Positions 23,119 to 32,014 are shown, numbered from the stretch's first letter. The stretch: DNA of 35,906 nt from Dictyoglomota bacterium (GCA_013153035.1 JAADFF010000054.1:1-35906), one strand, 5' to 3'. Program-made: numbers and translations. Notes: a model not told the origin generated them from the sequence alone.

Positions 23119-24321
23119 TTATAACACATGACTATTTAAAGCCCGCTGGTAAGCAGCTCTGAAGTAGCTTTCCCCTTTTTGTTTTATAGAAGCTTTCATG
23201 TTCTCATCTGACATGGCCGCCATAAGGAACATAGATAATGCCATAACCTTCCTTGCTTTAATGGCCCTTATATAACCTATATCATTCCTCTGAGCCATAT
23301 ATGAATCCTTGTATATATTCAATCTATCAAGCCACCAAGTATCTTCTGACATATTGGGAAGCTCATCGTTCTTTTTATAATAGGCAAATAACACTTGAAA
23401 TAATTCATCTGAAGTAGGCATAACTACGCTAGCCTCTTCATCATAGGTAATACTAACCTCTCTCTGTACAATATCATCTTCTCGAGATTGAGGCATATAG
23501 CGACGAATATAAGATACCGGTGTAAATAATCCAGCTATTGGTATCAGTGAAAAATCAAAGTATATGTCAACATTTTCTAAAAGCTTATCACGAATGCGTT
23601 CTACATCATGAGAAGAGGCATACAAGAGAAGATAACTTTTCCTTCTTAAATGTCTTATCTCTTCAAGGTGCTCTCTAATAAATGTCAGCTCGGTATCAAT
23701 AATACCCGCTAATGCTGTTAGTGCTTTGGTAAAGTCTTCATCATCAGACATCCTTGATGCCAACGATTTAATAGACTCATACTCTTCCACCAATCTTTCA
23801 TATAGGTCCTCTCCACCACTATCCAAAACAAACTTAGCACTTTTCCTAATATTACTTAAGGCTGTTGTCAACAAACCTATATTTTCAGCAACAAGTCCCT
23901 CTGATTCATATACCCTTAGCATAGAGAGAATACGCAAAATATGTGCTATTTCCCTTTTGGTAGGAGGAGTTTTATAAAATGTAGCTATTTCCACCAAAAT
24001 ATCAGATATCAGGAACAAAAATAGCCTGCCATGGAGTGTTAGCTCATAGATACCACGAGTCTTCTTCAACAAACCTTCTTTGACAGCCAATAGCAATATT
24101 TTTTCCACATCATCTCCTGAACTACCATATCGCTTTTCAAATTCTGTATAGATATAATGATTATCAACAAGTGTAGAAGATATATTACCCATGAGCACTA
24201 TATGTAAAAGTCTAACTATGTCTATAAATTGGGGACTTCTTATGAGCTTGCCCCAATTATGAAGCTGCTGCCAACTTTCACCATACGCTTGAAGAAGCTG
24301 GGTAAATGCAACCTTATTCAA
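23119..24321 (-). CDS. Kleisin-like subunit of SMC complex (MksF/JetA-like)
   Basis: Third gene of a three-gene SMC operon. The TTG at 24321 follows GGAGGT at 8 bases and overlaps the SMC gene stop (TTGAATAA), giving 400 residues; the frame opens further upstream at 24354 but without a ribosome binding site. The N-terminal third looks like a winged helix (VEKILLLAVKEGLLKKT...YELTLHGRLFLFLI). A long helical middle follows (about 130-270, with IGLLTTALSNIRKSAKFV and ELTFIREHLEEIRHLRRKS), then a C-terminal domain with a predicted strand-rich start (REVSITYDEEASVVMPTSDELFQVLF). This order of winged helix, helical bundle and C-terminal winged region is that of MukF/MksF/JetA kleisins. The assignment rests on layout and neighbours, not on a recognised motif. 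Confidence 0.55.
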   Translation of the reverse strand: MNKVAFTQLLQAYGESWQQLHNWGKLIRSPQFIDIVRLLHIVLMGNISSTLVDNHYIYTEFEKRYGSSGDDVEKILLLAVKEGLLKKTRGIYELTLHGRLFLFLISDILVEIATFYKTPPTKREIAHILRILSMLRVYESEGLVAENIGLLTTALSNIRKSAKFVLDSGGEDLYERLVEEYESIKSLASRMSDDEDFTKALTALAGIIDTELTFIREHLEEIRHLRRKSYLLLYASSHDVERIRDKLLENVDIYFDFSLIPIAGLFTPVSYIRRYMPQSREDDIVQREVSITYDEEASVVMPTSDELFQVLFAYYKKNDELPNMSEDTWWLDRLNIYKDSYMAQRNDIGYIRAIKARKVMALSMFLMAAMSDENMKASIKQKGESYFRAAYQRALNSHVL

Positions 24322-27124
24322 CCTTGATAACCTCCGATGCCATATTAAATACATTGCGTGTAATGTGATAAATAAGAGTATCGTCTCTATCGGCTACAAC
24401 CTTAGGAGGTTCTACCATTGTAAAAACATGTATCTGGCCGGGCACCTTTTCTAAAAGAAGTCTCAACAACTTCCCAAAATTGACTTTATCAAGATTGGTC
24501 TGTGCCTCATCAATCATAAGAAAATGCACATTGCCTGTTTTAACCATCCAGGCAGCTAAATATAGACTAAATGCCACTAATATGCCTTCACCACCAGACA
24601 AACGCATTACATCATAATCATTCCAAACTCCATCTCTTGAACGAATAGAAACCACAACATCACCGACAGTCTTGGGAGCATCTGTATCTATATGTATCTC
24701 AATTTTTCCATCAAATCCAAAGGTTGAAAGAAAATCGGAAAAAATATCAGTTATCTGAGACTGTATTTGTCTAATAGAATTGATGAGATTCTGCTTCAAC
24801 TGCATAAGGTCACCCAGTGCCTCAGCTTGCCATTTTTCTACTTCCTCAAAACGTCTTTTCATATTCTCTACGGTTTGTTTCATTTCTTCATATCTAAGGG
24901 TAACATCTTCTACCTGTCCCATACCCTGCAATTTAGCCTCCAGTAGGGCGATTTGCCTATCAATAGAAAGGGTAGACATATCTCCTTGATATAAGGAGGC
25001 ATCCGCTAATAAATCTTTGTCATAGACACTGAGTTTTGCAGACAATGAAAGCATTTTATCTTTCAAAGAAAGCATTTCTCTTTTCTCTTTGGATACAAGA
25101 GAACGTAGCTTAGAAATATCTTTCTCTAGATAATTCTTATCGGTAGTGGCTGAAGATAACCTAGCAACAATATCTTCTATCTTTTTCTTATCGGGTGCAT
25201 CTCCCTTTATCTCTTCCAGTTGCCTGTACAATCTGTCTCTACGCGTTGTTAAAGACAAATACCGCTGATATCTTAGTGTATCTTCTGCCAGCTGCTTGTC
25301 ATCTTTCAACGATTCTATTTGCCTGTCTATCTCACGAATTTCTTCTAAAATACGAGAGACATCAGGCATCGTAGACAATTTTTGTTCCAGAGACTGGATA
25401 TCCGTTTTAACAAACCTTATTCTATCTTGATGTCTCAAGTAGGCTTTATGAGCCTTTTGAAGCTTTTTATATTCTTCTTCCAAATGCTGCAACTTCTCTT
25501 CCAGTTCATCTGTCTGAACATCTTCCACTTGTTCTGACGATATAGCCAGATGAAAGTTTCCCTGTTTTTCTTCCCATATGCCCCACCAATCCCACATCTC
25601 TTCATGGATAATAGCAAGGGCACCAGCAGAACGCACCTCATCGGCAGACTCCTTATCTGGAACAATAAATATACGGCTCAATAACCGTCGAAGTGTTTCG
25701 TCATTTGTCTCAATATAATCTTGCAGTGATGGATATGGTAGAGGAGCAGGTTTTCCCAGTGGCGCCAGATCTTTTTCTAAAAATACTGCTAAAACTTTGG
25801 CCACTATGTCGGCGTATCTTGCATCCTTAACTATAACGGGACTTTTCGATAGCTTTTCCTTCCAACGTCTCTGTCTCTCTTTGATATCACGTATGTGCCT
25901 CTTAAGAGTAGATATTTCGTCGGCAAGCCCGCCAAGATAGACTTCATCTACAGGCTCGGGGATATTCTTAAGCAAATCTTCTAATTCTTTCTTTCTGTCT
26001 TCCAGTAAACGTGCAATAGACTCTCTCTGTCCCTTCATAGTCTCCTGTTTGCTTTTCAAAGCATTTTTCTTCCGAATAAGTGCCTTGATTTCGCTGTCTA
26101 TCTTGGCTATTACTGACTCAAGCTGTGGGATAGTTAGCATCATATATCTGTCACTGTGGGGTTCTTTAACATCACCCAAGCTCTTTAATTGGCCTTCTAC
26201 TTTTCCTATATCTGCAAGAATACGATTCTTCTTTACTTCAAAAGTCTCTATAGCCTTTGTAAGTTTTTTATAGTCATCGGAGAGGCGGTGTTCCATTTTT
26301 TCAATATCCTTCAGCAAATTCCGTTTTTCTTCTAGCTCCTCTAAGAGAGTTTTCCGATGTCTACATAGCTCACCATATTTTCTGGCAAGTTCCCGAAGCT
26401 CAGTAAGTAGTTGCGCTGCCTGAACAACTTTTCGCAATTTCTTTAATTTTTCTATCTCTTCTTGAACCGCCTTATATTCCAGAAATCTTTCATATTGGGT
26501 TTTGACAAGCTCAAAGTTACGTGTTACATCTATAAGATCTAGTTTTGCCTCCTTATATATTTCCATAACCCTATCGTAGTCAAGTTTTTTCTCTTCCAGA
26601 ACACCTATAAAATCCCGTATACCCATCAAGTCCATAAGAGCTGAAAAACGCCTTCTCCGATGCTCGGCCAGTCCCCTTTTCTTTATATGTTCCTCAACTG
26701 CAGAGCGAAAAGGCAAAGGAATAGACCCCATTTGTATAAACACCTGGGTAGGGGAGGCTCCTATAGAAGAAAAATATTCACTGAGCCTGGCATGAGAGAT
26801 TCTCTTCCTTTCTTCCCCAATACGATAATGAACCCTCTTTCCTATCTGTTTTTCAAGATACACATGTAAAATATCCGACCTCGGAACCAGAGAGGAAGAT
26901 ACATCAGAAACATCAAAAATCCCCTCAACCTCGAGCAAATCCTCTCCCATGCGGATATCACCATCTTCTGGCTCCATCCCTATGAGAAATAAAAGAGCTC
27001 TGGCAATCGTCGTCTTACCTGAACCATTAAGTCCATAGTAGTAAATTAACTTGGCATTTTCATAATCTAAAATTGCTTCTTTATAAGAACGCACGTTTTT
27101 AATTTTCAGTAATTGGGGCTTCAC
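24314..27124 (-). CDS. SMC/Rad50-like ATPase (MksB/JetC-like)
   Basis: A 936-residue SMC-type protein. The N-terminal head has KIKNVRSYKEAILDYE and Walker A YGLNGSGKTT (about 31-38). Long heptad-rich coiled coils cover about 180-420 and 530-790, separated by a globular hinge (about 430-530, including RIFIVPDKESADEVRSAGAL and WWGIWEEK). The C-terminal head has the signature LSGGEG, Walker B HFLMIDEAQTNLD and VFTMVEPP at the H-loop position, where the histidine appears absent. I place the start at GTG 27124, 6 bases after GGGAGGG; an ATG at 27130 abuts the ribosome binding site. Overlaps with both neighbours show a single operon. Rad50/SbcC is an alternative, but there is no Zn-hook CxxC at the apex and no Mre11 neighbour. 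Confidence 0.82.
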   Translation of the reverse strand: MKPQLLKIKNVRSYKEAILDYENAKLIYYYGLNGSGKTTIARALLFLIGMEPEDGDIRMGEDLLEVEGIFDVSDVSSSLVPRSDILHVYLEKQIGKRVHYRIGEERKRISHARLSEYFSSIGASPTQVFIQMGSIPLPFRSAVEEHIKKRGLAEHRRRRFSALMDLMGIRDFIGVLEEKKLDYDRVMEIYKEAKLDLIDVTRNFELVKTQYERFLEYKAVQEEIEKLKKLRKVVQAAQLLTELRELARKYGELCRHRKTLLEELEEKRNLLKDIEKMEHRLSDDYKKLTKAIETFEVKKNRILADIGKVEGQLKSLGDVKEPHSDRYMMLTIPQLESVIAKIDSEIKALIRKKNALKSKQETMKGQRESIARLLEDRKKELEDLLKNIPEPVDEVYLGGLADEISTLKRHIRDIKERQRRWKEKLSKSPVIVKDARYADIVAKVLAVFLEKDLAPLGKPAPLPYPSLQDYIETNDETLRRLLSRIFIVPDKESADEVRSAGALAIIHEEMWDWWGIWEEKQGNFHLAISSEQVEDVQTDELEEKLQHLEEEYKKLQKAHKAYLRHQDRIRFVKTDIQSLEQKLSTMPDVSRILEEIREIDRQIESLKDDKQLAEDTLRYQRYLSLTTRRDRLYRQLEEIKGDAPDKKKIEDIVARLSSATTDKNYLEKDISKLRSLVSKEKREMLSLKDKMLSLSAKLSVYDKDLLADASLYQGDMSTLSIDRQIALLEAKLQGMGQVEDVTLRYEEMKQTVENMKRRFEEVEKWQAEALGDLMQLKQNLINSIRQIQSQITDIFSDFLSTFGFDGKIEIHIDTDAPKTVGDVVVSIRSRDGVWNDYDVMRLSGGEGILVAFSLYLAAWMVKTGNVHFLMIDEAQTNLDKVNFGKLLRLLLEKVPGQIHVFTMVEPPKVVADRDDTLIYHITRNVFNMASEVIKVE

Positions 27125-27686
27125 TATCATCCCTCCCAATAATCTTCTTAACATCCTCCTCGGTAGCATTCTGCCACACATCCTTCATATTAGCTGCCAC
27201 CTTAGATGTATCTATCAATCTTCTTAGTAATGCTGTAGGTCTAATAAAAATAAAATCTGTATCATCATCTCTTACCTGTATAAGCCCATAATCTTCTAAT
27301 TTGGCAATAAATTTTTTTAACATCAAATTTTCCTTGCTTATTCCTCTTTCTTTCAACATATGAATAATATCTTCAGCAGGTACATAAGTATGTCCCTGTA
27401 TTTCCTCAAATAGAACATACAATAAAAATGCCATGGTAAACCTATCTATACCTAGCATACGCCTAATATCGCCCTCAGGCACACTTTTCATACGCATAAC
27501 AATCATGGCATATATTTCACCTGTTTCAGGATTACGGTCATACAAAACTTCAAAAAGTCCTCCACTTTCCTTCCTCACAAATTCGGCAAACTCCACAGTT
27601 TCATTCTGTTCCAGACCTAACCTATCTATTGATAACCATTTACGAGAAGATATAGCCATTTTCTCCATAATCTTTCTATATGACAT
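27099..27686 (-). CDS. MksE/JetB-like winged-helix subunit (DUF4194-like)
   Basis: First gene of the SMC operon. The ATG at 27686 (MSYRKIMEKMA) follows GGAGG at 9 bases, giving 195 residues; codons upstream to 27710 cover the ribosome binding site. The fold looks like two winged helices: an N-terminal half with VEFAEFVRKESGGLFEVLYDRNPETG, and a middle with MAFLLYVLFEEIQGHTYVPAEDIIHML, then LKKFIAKLEDYGLIQVRDDDTDFIFIRPTALLRRLID, a typical MksE/JetB ending in which a wing is followed by an I-x-P motif. Length and context match the small KITE-like subunit of MksBEF and Wadjet systems. It overlaps the SMC gene by 26 bases. Its promoter overlaps that of the divergent murJ gene. Confidence 0.62.
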   Translation of the reverse strand: MSYRKIMEKMAISSRKWLSIDRLGLEQNETVEFAEFVRKESGGLFEVLYDRNPETGEIYAMIVMRMKSVPEGDIRRMLGIDRFTMAFLLYVLFEEIQGHTYVPAEDIIHMLKERGISKENLMLKKFIAKLEDYGLIQVRDDDTDFIFIRPTALLRRLIDTSKVAANMKDVWQNATEEDVKKIIGRDDSEAPITEN

Positions 27687-27716
27687 TGTTTCATGCCTCC
27701 TCACAAACATCTGAGA

Positions 27717-27755
27717 TTTATTATAACCATGTAATTTATGGGATAATATACGACG
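27717..27755. promoter_or_regulatory. Overlapping divergent promoters, SMC operon and murJ pair
   Basis: The minus strand has a perfect -10 TATAAT (27720-27725) about 34 bases before the mksE-like ATG. The plus strand has GATAAT (27742-27747), ending only 8 bases before the murJ ATG at 27756. Neither has a convincing -35. The second would start transcription almost at the ATG, and no Shine-Dalgarno precedes it. Confidence 0.4.
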
Positions 27756-29258
27756 ATGAAAGGTAATATACGAAAAGCATCGATATACACAATAATAGGC
27801 AAGTTTCTTAGCAAAATCTTGGGGCTCATAAGAGAGCGTATTACCAAGACTATGTTTGGTCTTTCTCCAGAAATGTCTATTTTTTCATTTGTAATAACAC
27901 TCATAGGTCTTATAAGAAGTACAACAATCAAAAGCATCAACAAAGTATCGGTACCTCATATTCTCAAACACCAAGAAGATGAGGCTTCCATATCCAGTAG
28001 CTTTAGTGTGGTTATACTATTTAACATCCTTATTGGTATCATACTCATGATATTCAGTTATCCCCTTGCCAAATATACTTTAGGCAATTTGACATATTCG
28101 CCGTCTCTTATCCGATTTGGCCAAATCATGTACATAATGGCTGGAACCATCATCATCATCCTGTCTATTTCAGATACAGCGGAAAGTATTCTTAGTGGAT
28201 TTCGCATATTTACCTACCAAATCATCAGGGAACCGTTAATAAACACTATCTATATTGCCAGTATACTTATATTTCCTTCAACTACTATGCTTATGGGAGG
28301 CAGACTCATCGGGGAATTGGTGTTTGCCGTCATAATTGCAGTAGCACTGCTCATCAATAAATATTTCATTTGGACAAAACCACATATTTCTCACATAAAG
28401 ACAATCATTTGGCTTAGCATACCTGTTGTGCTTGGGACAAGCATCAACTTCATTAATACATTTGTAGATAGATACATGGCAACATTACTACCAGATACCA
28501 GAAGTGTTTCTGCTCTGGCCGCAGCAACAACTATAGCAATACTTCCATATGCCCTATTTGGTGAAGCTATTGCCAAAAGTGTATACACTGGATTTTCGGA
28601 AGCCAGCACAAACAAAGATATGTCTGAGTTCTCTTCGTATATAGGTAAGGTTTTATACTTAGGAGGTTGGTTAATTATACCGTCGGCAATTGGAATAGCC
28701 TCTTTATCAGATAACATTACATTTTTTCTTTACTATGGCGGTAAATTCCAAATGAATGATGTCACCCTTGTCTCTCTAGCAACGATGTTCTATGCTTTTC
28801 GCTATCTGTTTACATCTCTATACATTCCCCTCAATAATAGTCTTGTTGCATTGGAAAAGGGATATATTTCAATGTGGCTTGCCTTGATATTTGTTCCAAT
28901 CAACATCATTCTTAATTGGCTACTAGGATTTCAATTCCACATGGGAGCTCCCGGATTTGCCTTAGCAACAGCTATTACATCAGGATTAATGCTTATATCT
29001 GTTATCATAATCCTTCTTCATATAACCCAAAGCAGGTTAGCCAGGAAACATACCTATGGTCTTCTAAAAGTTACTATTGCCTCTACTATTATGGCACTAT
29101 CTCTACTATTTCTTAAAAGACTTACTGGTATGAGCAGAATATATACTATACTGCTTACCGTAATCGGTGCAATGATATACATTGTCATACTAGGAATGCT
29201 AAAAGATGAAGAGCTGTACCATATTATAAGGAAACTGGCAAGGAGGAAGACACAGTGA
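27756..29258 (+). CDS. MurJ/MviN-family lipid flippase-like protein 1
   Basis: A 500-residue polytopic protein (about 12-14 helices) of the MOP superfamily, closest in layout to MurJ, which flips lipid II for cell-wall synthesis. The first helix region has LSKILGLIRERI: compared with E. coli MurJ Arg18/Arg24/Asp25 it keeps Arg26 but has Lys20 and Glu27. The helix 7-8 region that in MurJ reads Y-A-D-R-L reads AATTI here, so the conserved Arg270 position is lost; LPYALFGEAIAKSVYTGFSE follows. Because these key residues vary, it may have another lipid-linked cargo or work only with its partner. ATG at 27756 has no ribosome binding site and a -10 just upstream. It overlaps the next MurJ-like gene by GTGA. 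Confidence 0.8.
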   Translation: MKGNIRKASIYTIIGKFLSKILGLIRERITKTMFGLSPEMSIFSFVITLIGLIRSTTIKSINKVSVPHILKHQEDEASISSSFSVVILFNILIGIILMIFSYPLAKYTLGNLTYSPSLIRFGQIMYIMAGTIIIILSISDTAESILSGFRIFTYQIIREPLINTIYIASILIFPSTTMLMGGRLIGELVFAVIIAVALLINKYFIWTKPHISHIKTIIWLSIPVVLGTSINFINTFVDRYMATLLPDTRSVSALAAATTIAILPYALFGEAIAKSVYTGFSEASTNKDMSEFSSYIGKVLYLGGWLIIPSAIGIASLSDNITFFLYYGGKFQMNDVTLVSLATMFYAFRYLFTSLYIPLNNSLVALEKGYISMWLALIFVPINIILNWLLGFQFHMGAPGFALATAITSGLMLISVIIILLHITQSRLARKHTYGLLKVTIASTIMALSLLFLKRLTGMSRIYTILLTVIGAMIYIVILGMLKDEELYHIIRKLARRKTQ

Positions 29259-30775
29259 AACAACTCATTAAACCCAGATCTGTAAAAGTCAATAGCATTA
29301 TCTCTTTCCTCGGCATATTTATTAGTCGTATACTGGGCTTTATAAGAGACATGCTTATAGGATATTTCTTTGGAACTTCTCCTGTTACAGACGCATTCAA
29401 TATAACAATGAAGGTTATTTTCTACCTTGCCAATCAAATATCATCTGCATTCAATATCGGTTTCCTTAGCCTCTTCATACACGAAAAAGAAAAAGAAGGA
29501 GAAGAAAAGGCCAAACAACTTGCCAGCAGTCTCATATCGTTTGTTGCAGCATTAGGACTTATAGTATCCATACTTATCTTTCTGCTTGCCCCATGGATTG
29601 GTAAATTATACCCGGGTATAAACGAAATTACATATAGCTATCTGGTAAGTTTTCTGAGATGGACATCGTTTGCCTTTTTCTTCATAATTACCAGTGGCAT
29701 ACTTTGGAGCTTATTTCAGTCTTATCACATCTTTACTATACCTTATCTTGCTGTGTTCATCCAAAATGCAACAATAGTTATCGTTATATACATTTTTCAC
29801 ACATCTCATGCTTTGCCTTTATCTGTACTTATAGCAACAACGCTTATGTTCATTTTCACAACCATACCCGTCAAACATGTTCTTCGCATAAATATACGCA
29901 AACCATCAAGTGATATCGTAGCCAAGTTTCTGGCCATATCAAGTCCTACCTTGATAAGCACTGGTATTATCTACTTCAGCGTCCTGGCTGACCAGATAAT
30001 GGCATCATTTATGCCTACAGGTTCTATTACACGACTAGAATATGCCAACAAAATAGCATCGTTACCACCAGCTATGTTTGGTATAGCCATAGCAGGAGCA
30101 TTTTTCCCTAGATTGTCAGAACTCGTTAGCAGAAAACAATGGAAAGATTTTCAGACATTGTTGGAAAACGGTATATCTGCTATATGGTTTTTAACAATCC
30201 CTTCGGCTGTGGGACTCATTTTCTTAGCGGATAAGATAGTTCACTTACTTTTCTACTTTCCTGGCGGTAAGTTTTCATTGGAAGATGTACACCTAACAGC
30301 TATGGCCATGGCAATGTATGCCATAGGTATCCCTTTTCAGAGCGCTATCATAGCATTCAATAGAGGACATTATGCATTTAAAGATACCATGACCCCTCTA
30401 AAAACCTCTTCTTTTGCACTATTTATCAATGTTATCTTTAACTATCTGTTTGGAATTATTTTAAATATGGGAATAATGGGTTTGGCATTAGGAACATCCC
30501 TAGCTAGCATTGTCAATTTCTATATGTTAGGGCATACATTAGAAAAGAAAATATCAGGCAAGTTAATAAACATGTTATTAAAAGATTTTATGAGAATTAC
30601 AGCTTATTCTATCCCAATGAGCATAGTTTTAATATGCAGCAACCTATATTTAGGACAGATGCATAAAATAACAACTATACTTATTATATTTACAGCTGTG
30701 TTTACTTATGGTATCACCGTTATACTCGTGAAACCTAAAGAATTAAACATCCTTCGCAAGAGAAACAAGGTATAA
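29255..30775 (+). CDS. murJ: MurJ/MviN-family lipid flippase-like protein 2
   Basis: 506 residues, again a MurJ-type transporter. It keeps the full first-helix motif ISRILGFIRDMLIGYFFG (Arg25, Arg31, Asp32, matching E. coli Arg18, Arg24, Asp25). At the Y-A-D-R-L position it has YANKIASLPPAMFGIAIAGAFFPRLSEL, that is Asn-Lys in place of Asp-Arg. The NxxF segment GGKFSLEDVHLTAMAMAMYAIGIPFQS is typical. The GTG start overlaps the first gene's stop. This is the more MurJ-like of the two and the better candidate for a lipid II flippase. It ends 55 bases before nupN and carries a TATAAT element at its stop codon. Confidence 0.85.
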   Translation: MKQLIKPRSVKVNSIISFLGIFISRILGFIRDMLIGYFFGTSPVTDAFNITMKVIFYLANQISSAFNIGFLSLFIHEKEKEGEEKAKQLASSLISFVAALGLIVSILIFLLAPWIGKLYPGINEITYSYLVSFLRWTSFAFFFIITSGILWSLFQSYHIFTIPYLAVFIQNATIVIVIYIFHTSHALPLSVLIATTLMFIFTTIPVKHVLRINIRKPSSDIVAKFLAISSPTLISTGIIYFSVLADQIMASFMPTGSITRLEYANKIASLPPAMFGIAIAGAFFPRLSELVSRKQWKDFQTLLENGISAIWFLTIPSAVGLIFLADKIVHLLFYFPGGKFSLEDVHLTAMAMAMYAIGIPFQSAIIAFNRGHYAFKDTMTPLKTSSFALFINVIFNYLFGIILNMGIMGLALGTSLASIVNFYMLGHTLEKKISGKLINMLLKDFMRITAYSIPMSIVLICSNLYLGQMHKITTILIIFTAVFTYGITVILVKPKELNILRKRNKV

Positions 30776-30800
30776 TAATTTATGCAGAGACACATGTCTC
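30771..30800 (+). promoter_or_regulatory. nupN promoter -10 and palindromic operator candidate
   Basis: A perfect TATAAT (30771-30776) overlaps the stop codon of the murJ-like gene. About 10 bases on lies an inverted repeat, GAGACA-CA-TGTCTC (30787-30800), covering roughly +4 to +17 of the expected transcript. That position is typical for a repressor operator. A hairpin with a 4-base loop is also possible, but no T tract follows. No clear -35 is visible. Confidence 0.45.
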
Positions 30801-30830
30801 AACAATACCCTATAGAAGGAGGGACTATGC

Positions 30831-32003
30831 ATGAAGAAAGTTTTTACAATCATTACAGTCCTTGCCCTGGTACTTACACTGGGGCTCATGGGTTGCGGTC
30901 AGTCTCAGACCAGTAACCAGAATTCAGGAGGCCAAGCAAGTGGTGAGCCCAAGCTTAAAGTCGGTGTCGTCTTTGACATCGGTGGAAGAGGAGACAAGTC
31001 TTTTAACGACTCTGCTTACAGAGGCCTCGTAAAGGCAGCTAAAGAGTTAGGCGGTTACATCAAAGATGATCCCGACAATGTCAATTATGGAACTAACATC
31101 GAAATGAAGTATCTCGAGCCCAAGCAGGGTGGAAGCGACAGAGAGCAGCTTCTGCGTAAACTCGCCGAGAACGGCTACGATCTGGTTATCGGTGTAGGCT
31201 TCGCTTTCACAGATGCCATTAAGAATGTTGCCAAGGACTTCCCCAATGTTCACTTTGCTATTATTGACTCTTGTTATAGCCCAGATGAGCATCCAGCCAA
31301 TGTTACCTGCCTGCTATTCAAAGAGCAGGAAGGTTCTTTCCTTGTTGGTGCTATCGCAGGATATAAGACAGAAACAAACAAGATTGGTTTCATAGGTGGT
31401 ATGGATATTCCTCTGATTCGTAAGTTCATGGTTGGATACGAAGCAGGCGCTATGTATGTCAACCCAGAACTCCGCAAAGATGGTGCTATTATGACCGCTT
31501 TTGTATCTGACGACCCTGGACAGGCTTGGAATAACCCACCAAAGGGTAAAGAGATAGCTATCTCTCAGTATGACCAGGGTGCTGATATTATTTATCACGC
31601 AGCAGGCGGAACAGGTATGGGTGTCTTTGAGGCAGCACTTGAAAAGAACAAATGGGCAATTGGCGTTGACTCTGATCAGGGTCTCATACTTGCCACATCT
31701 GACCAGGAAAAGGACAGAGAAATGGCAAAGCATATCATCACATCCATGCTTAAGCGTGTAGACACCGCAGTCTACACCATTATCAAGGAAATGTACGATA
31801 ATGGCAAAGTAGATGCCAAGGTCATGGAGTTTGGTCTTAAAGAGAATGGTGTTGGCTACGCCTACAATGATTACAACAAGGATCTTCTCGATCCTATTAA
31901 GCCACAGGTAGACGAGCTGAAGCAGAAAATCATCAACGGTGAAATTAAAGTTCCAGCTACAGATGACGAACTTCAGCAGTTCAAAGCTAGCTTAGGTCAG
32001 TAA
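30831..32003 (+). CDS. nupN: BMP-family nucleoside-binding lipoprotein
   Basis: Substrate-binding protein of a nucleoside ABC importer (PnrA/BmpA/NupN family). It has a lipoprotein signal peptide with lipobox LMGC (Cys22) and a Gln/Ser/Asn/Gly linker. Family blocks are VGVVFDIGGRGDKSFNDSAYRGL, YDLVIGVGFAFTDAIKNVAKDFPNVHFAIID, and IYHAAGGTGMGVFEAA with WAIGVDSDQ, all typical of purine-nucleoside binders. The 390-residue length is normal. ATG at 30831 follows AGGAGGG at 8 bases. Codon use shifts here to AAG, GAG, ATC and CTC compared with neighbours, consistent with high expression. A strong terminator right after the gene would let it be made in excess of the permease genes. Confidence 0.92.
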   Translation: MKKVFTIITVLALVLTLGLMGCGQSQTSNQNSGGQASGEPKLKVGVVFDIGGRGDKSFNDSAYRGLVKAAKELGGYIKDDPDNVNYGTNIEMKYLEPKQGGSDREQLLRKLAENGYDLVIGVGFAFTDAIKNVAKDFPNVHFAIIDSCYSPDEHPANVTCLLFKEQEGSFLVGAIAGYKTETNKIGFIGGMDIPLIRKFMVGYEAGAMYVNPELRKDGAIMTAFVSDDPGQAWNNPPKGKEIAISQYDQGADIIYHAAGGTGMGVFEAALEKNKWAIGVDSDQGLILATSDQEKDREMAKHIITSMLKRVDTAVYTIIKEMYDNGKVDAKVMEFGLKENGVGYAYNDYNKDLLDPIKPQVDELKQKIINGEIKVPATDDELQQFKASLGQ

Positions 32004-32014
32004 TCTTAAATGCA

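Noticed and set aside
23119-27686. Complete Wadjet defence system
   Set aside because: No JetD-like nuclease gene is present on either side; only three subunits can be supported.
30776-30830. Purine riboswitch upstream of nupN
   Set aside because: Only 55 bases separate the genes and I see no aptamer-like junction, only the 14-base palindrome.
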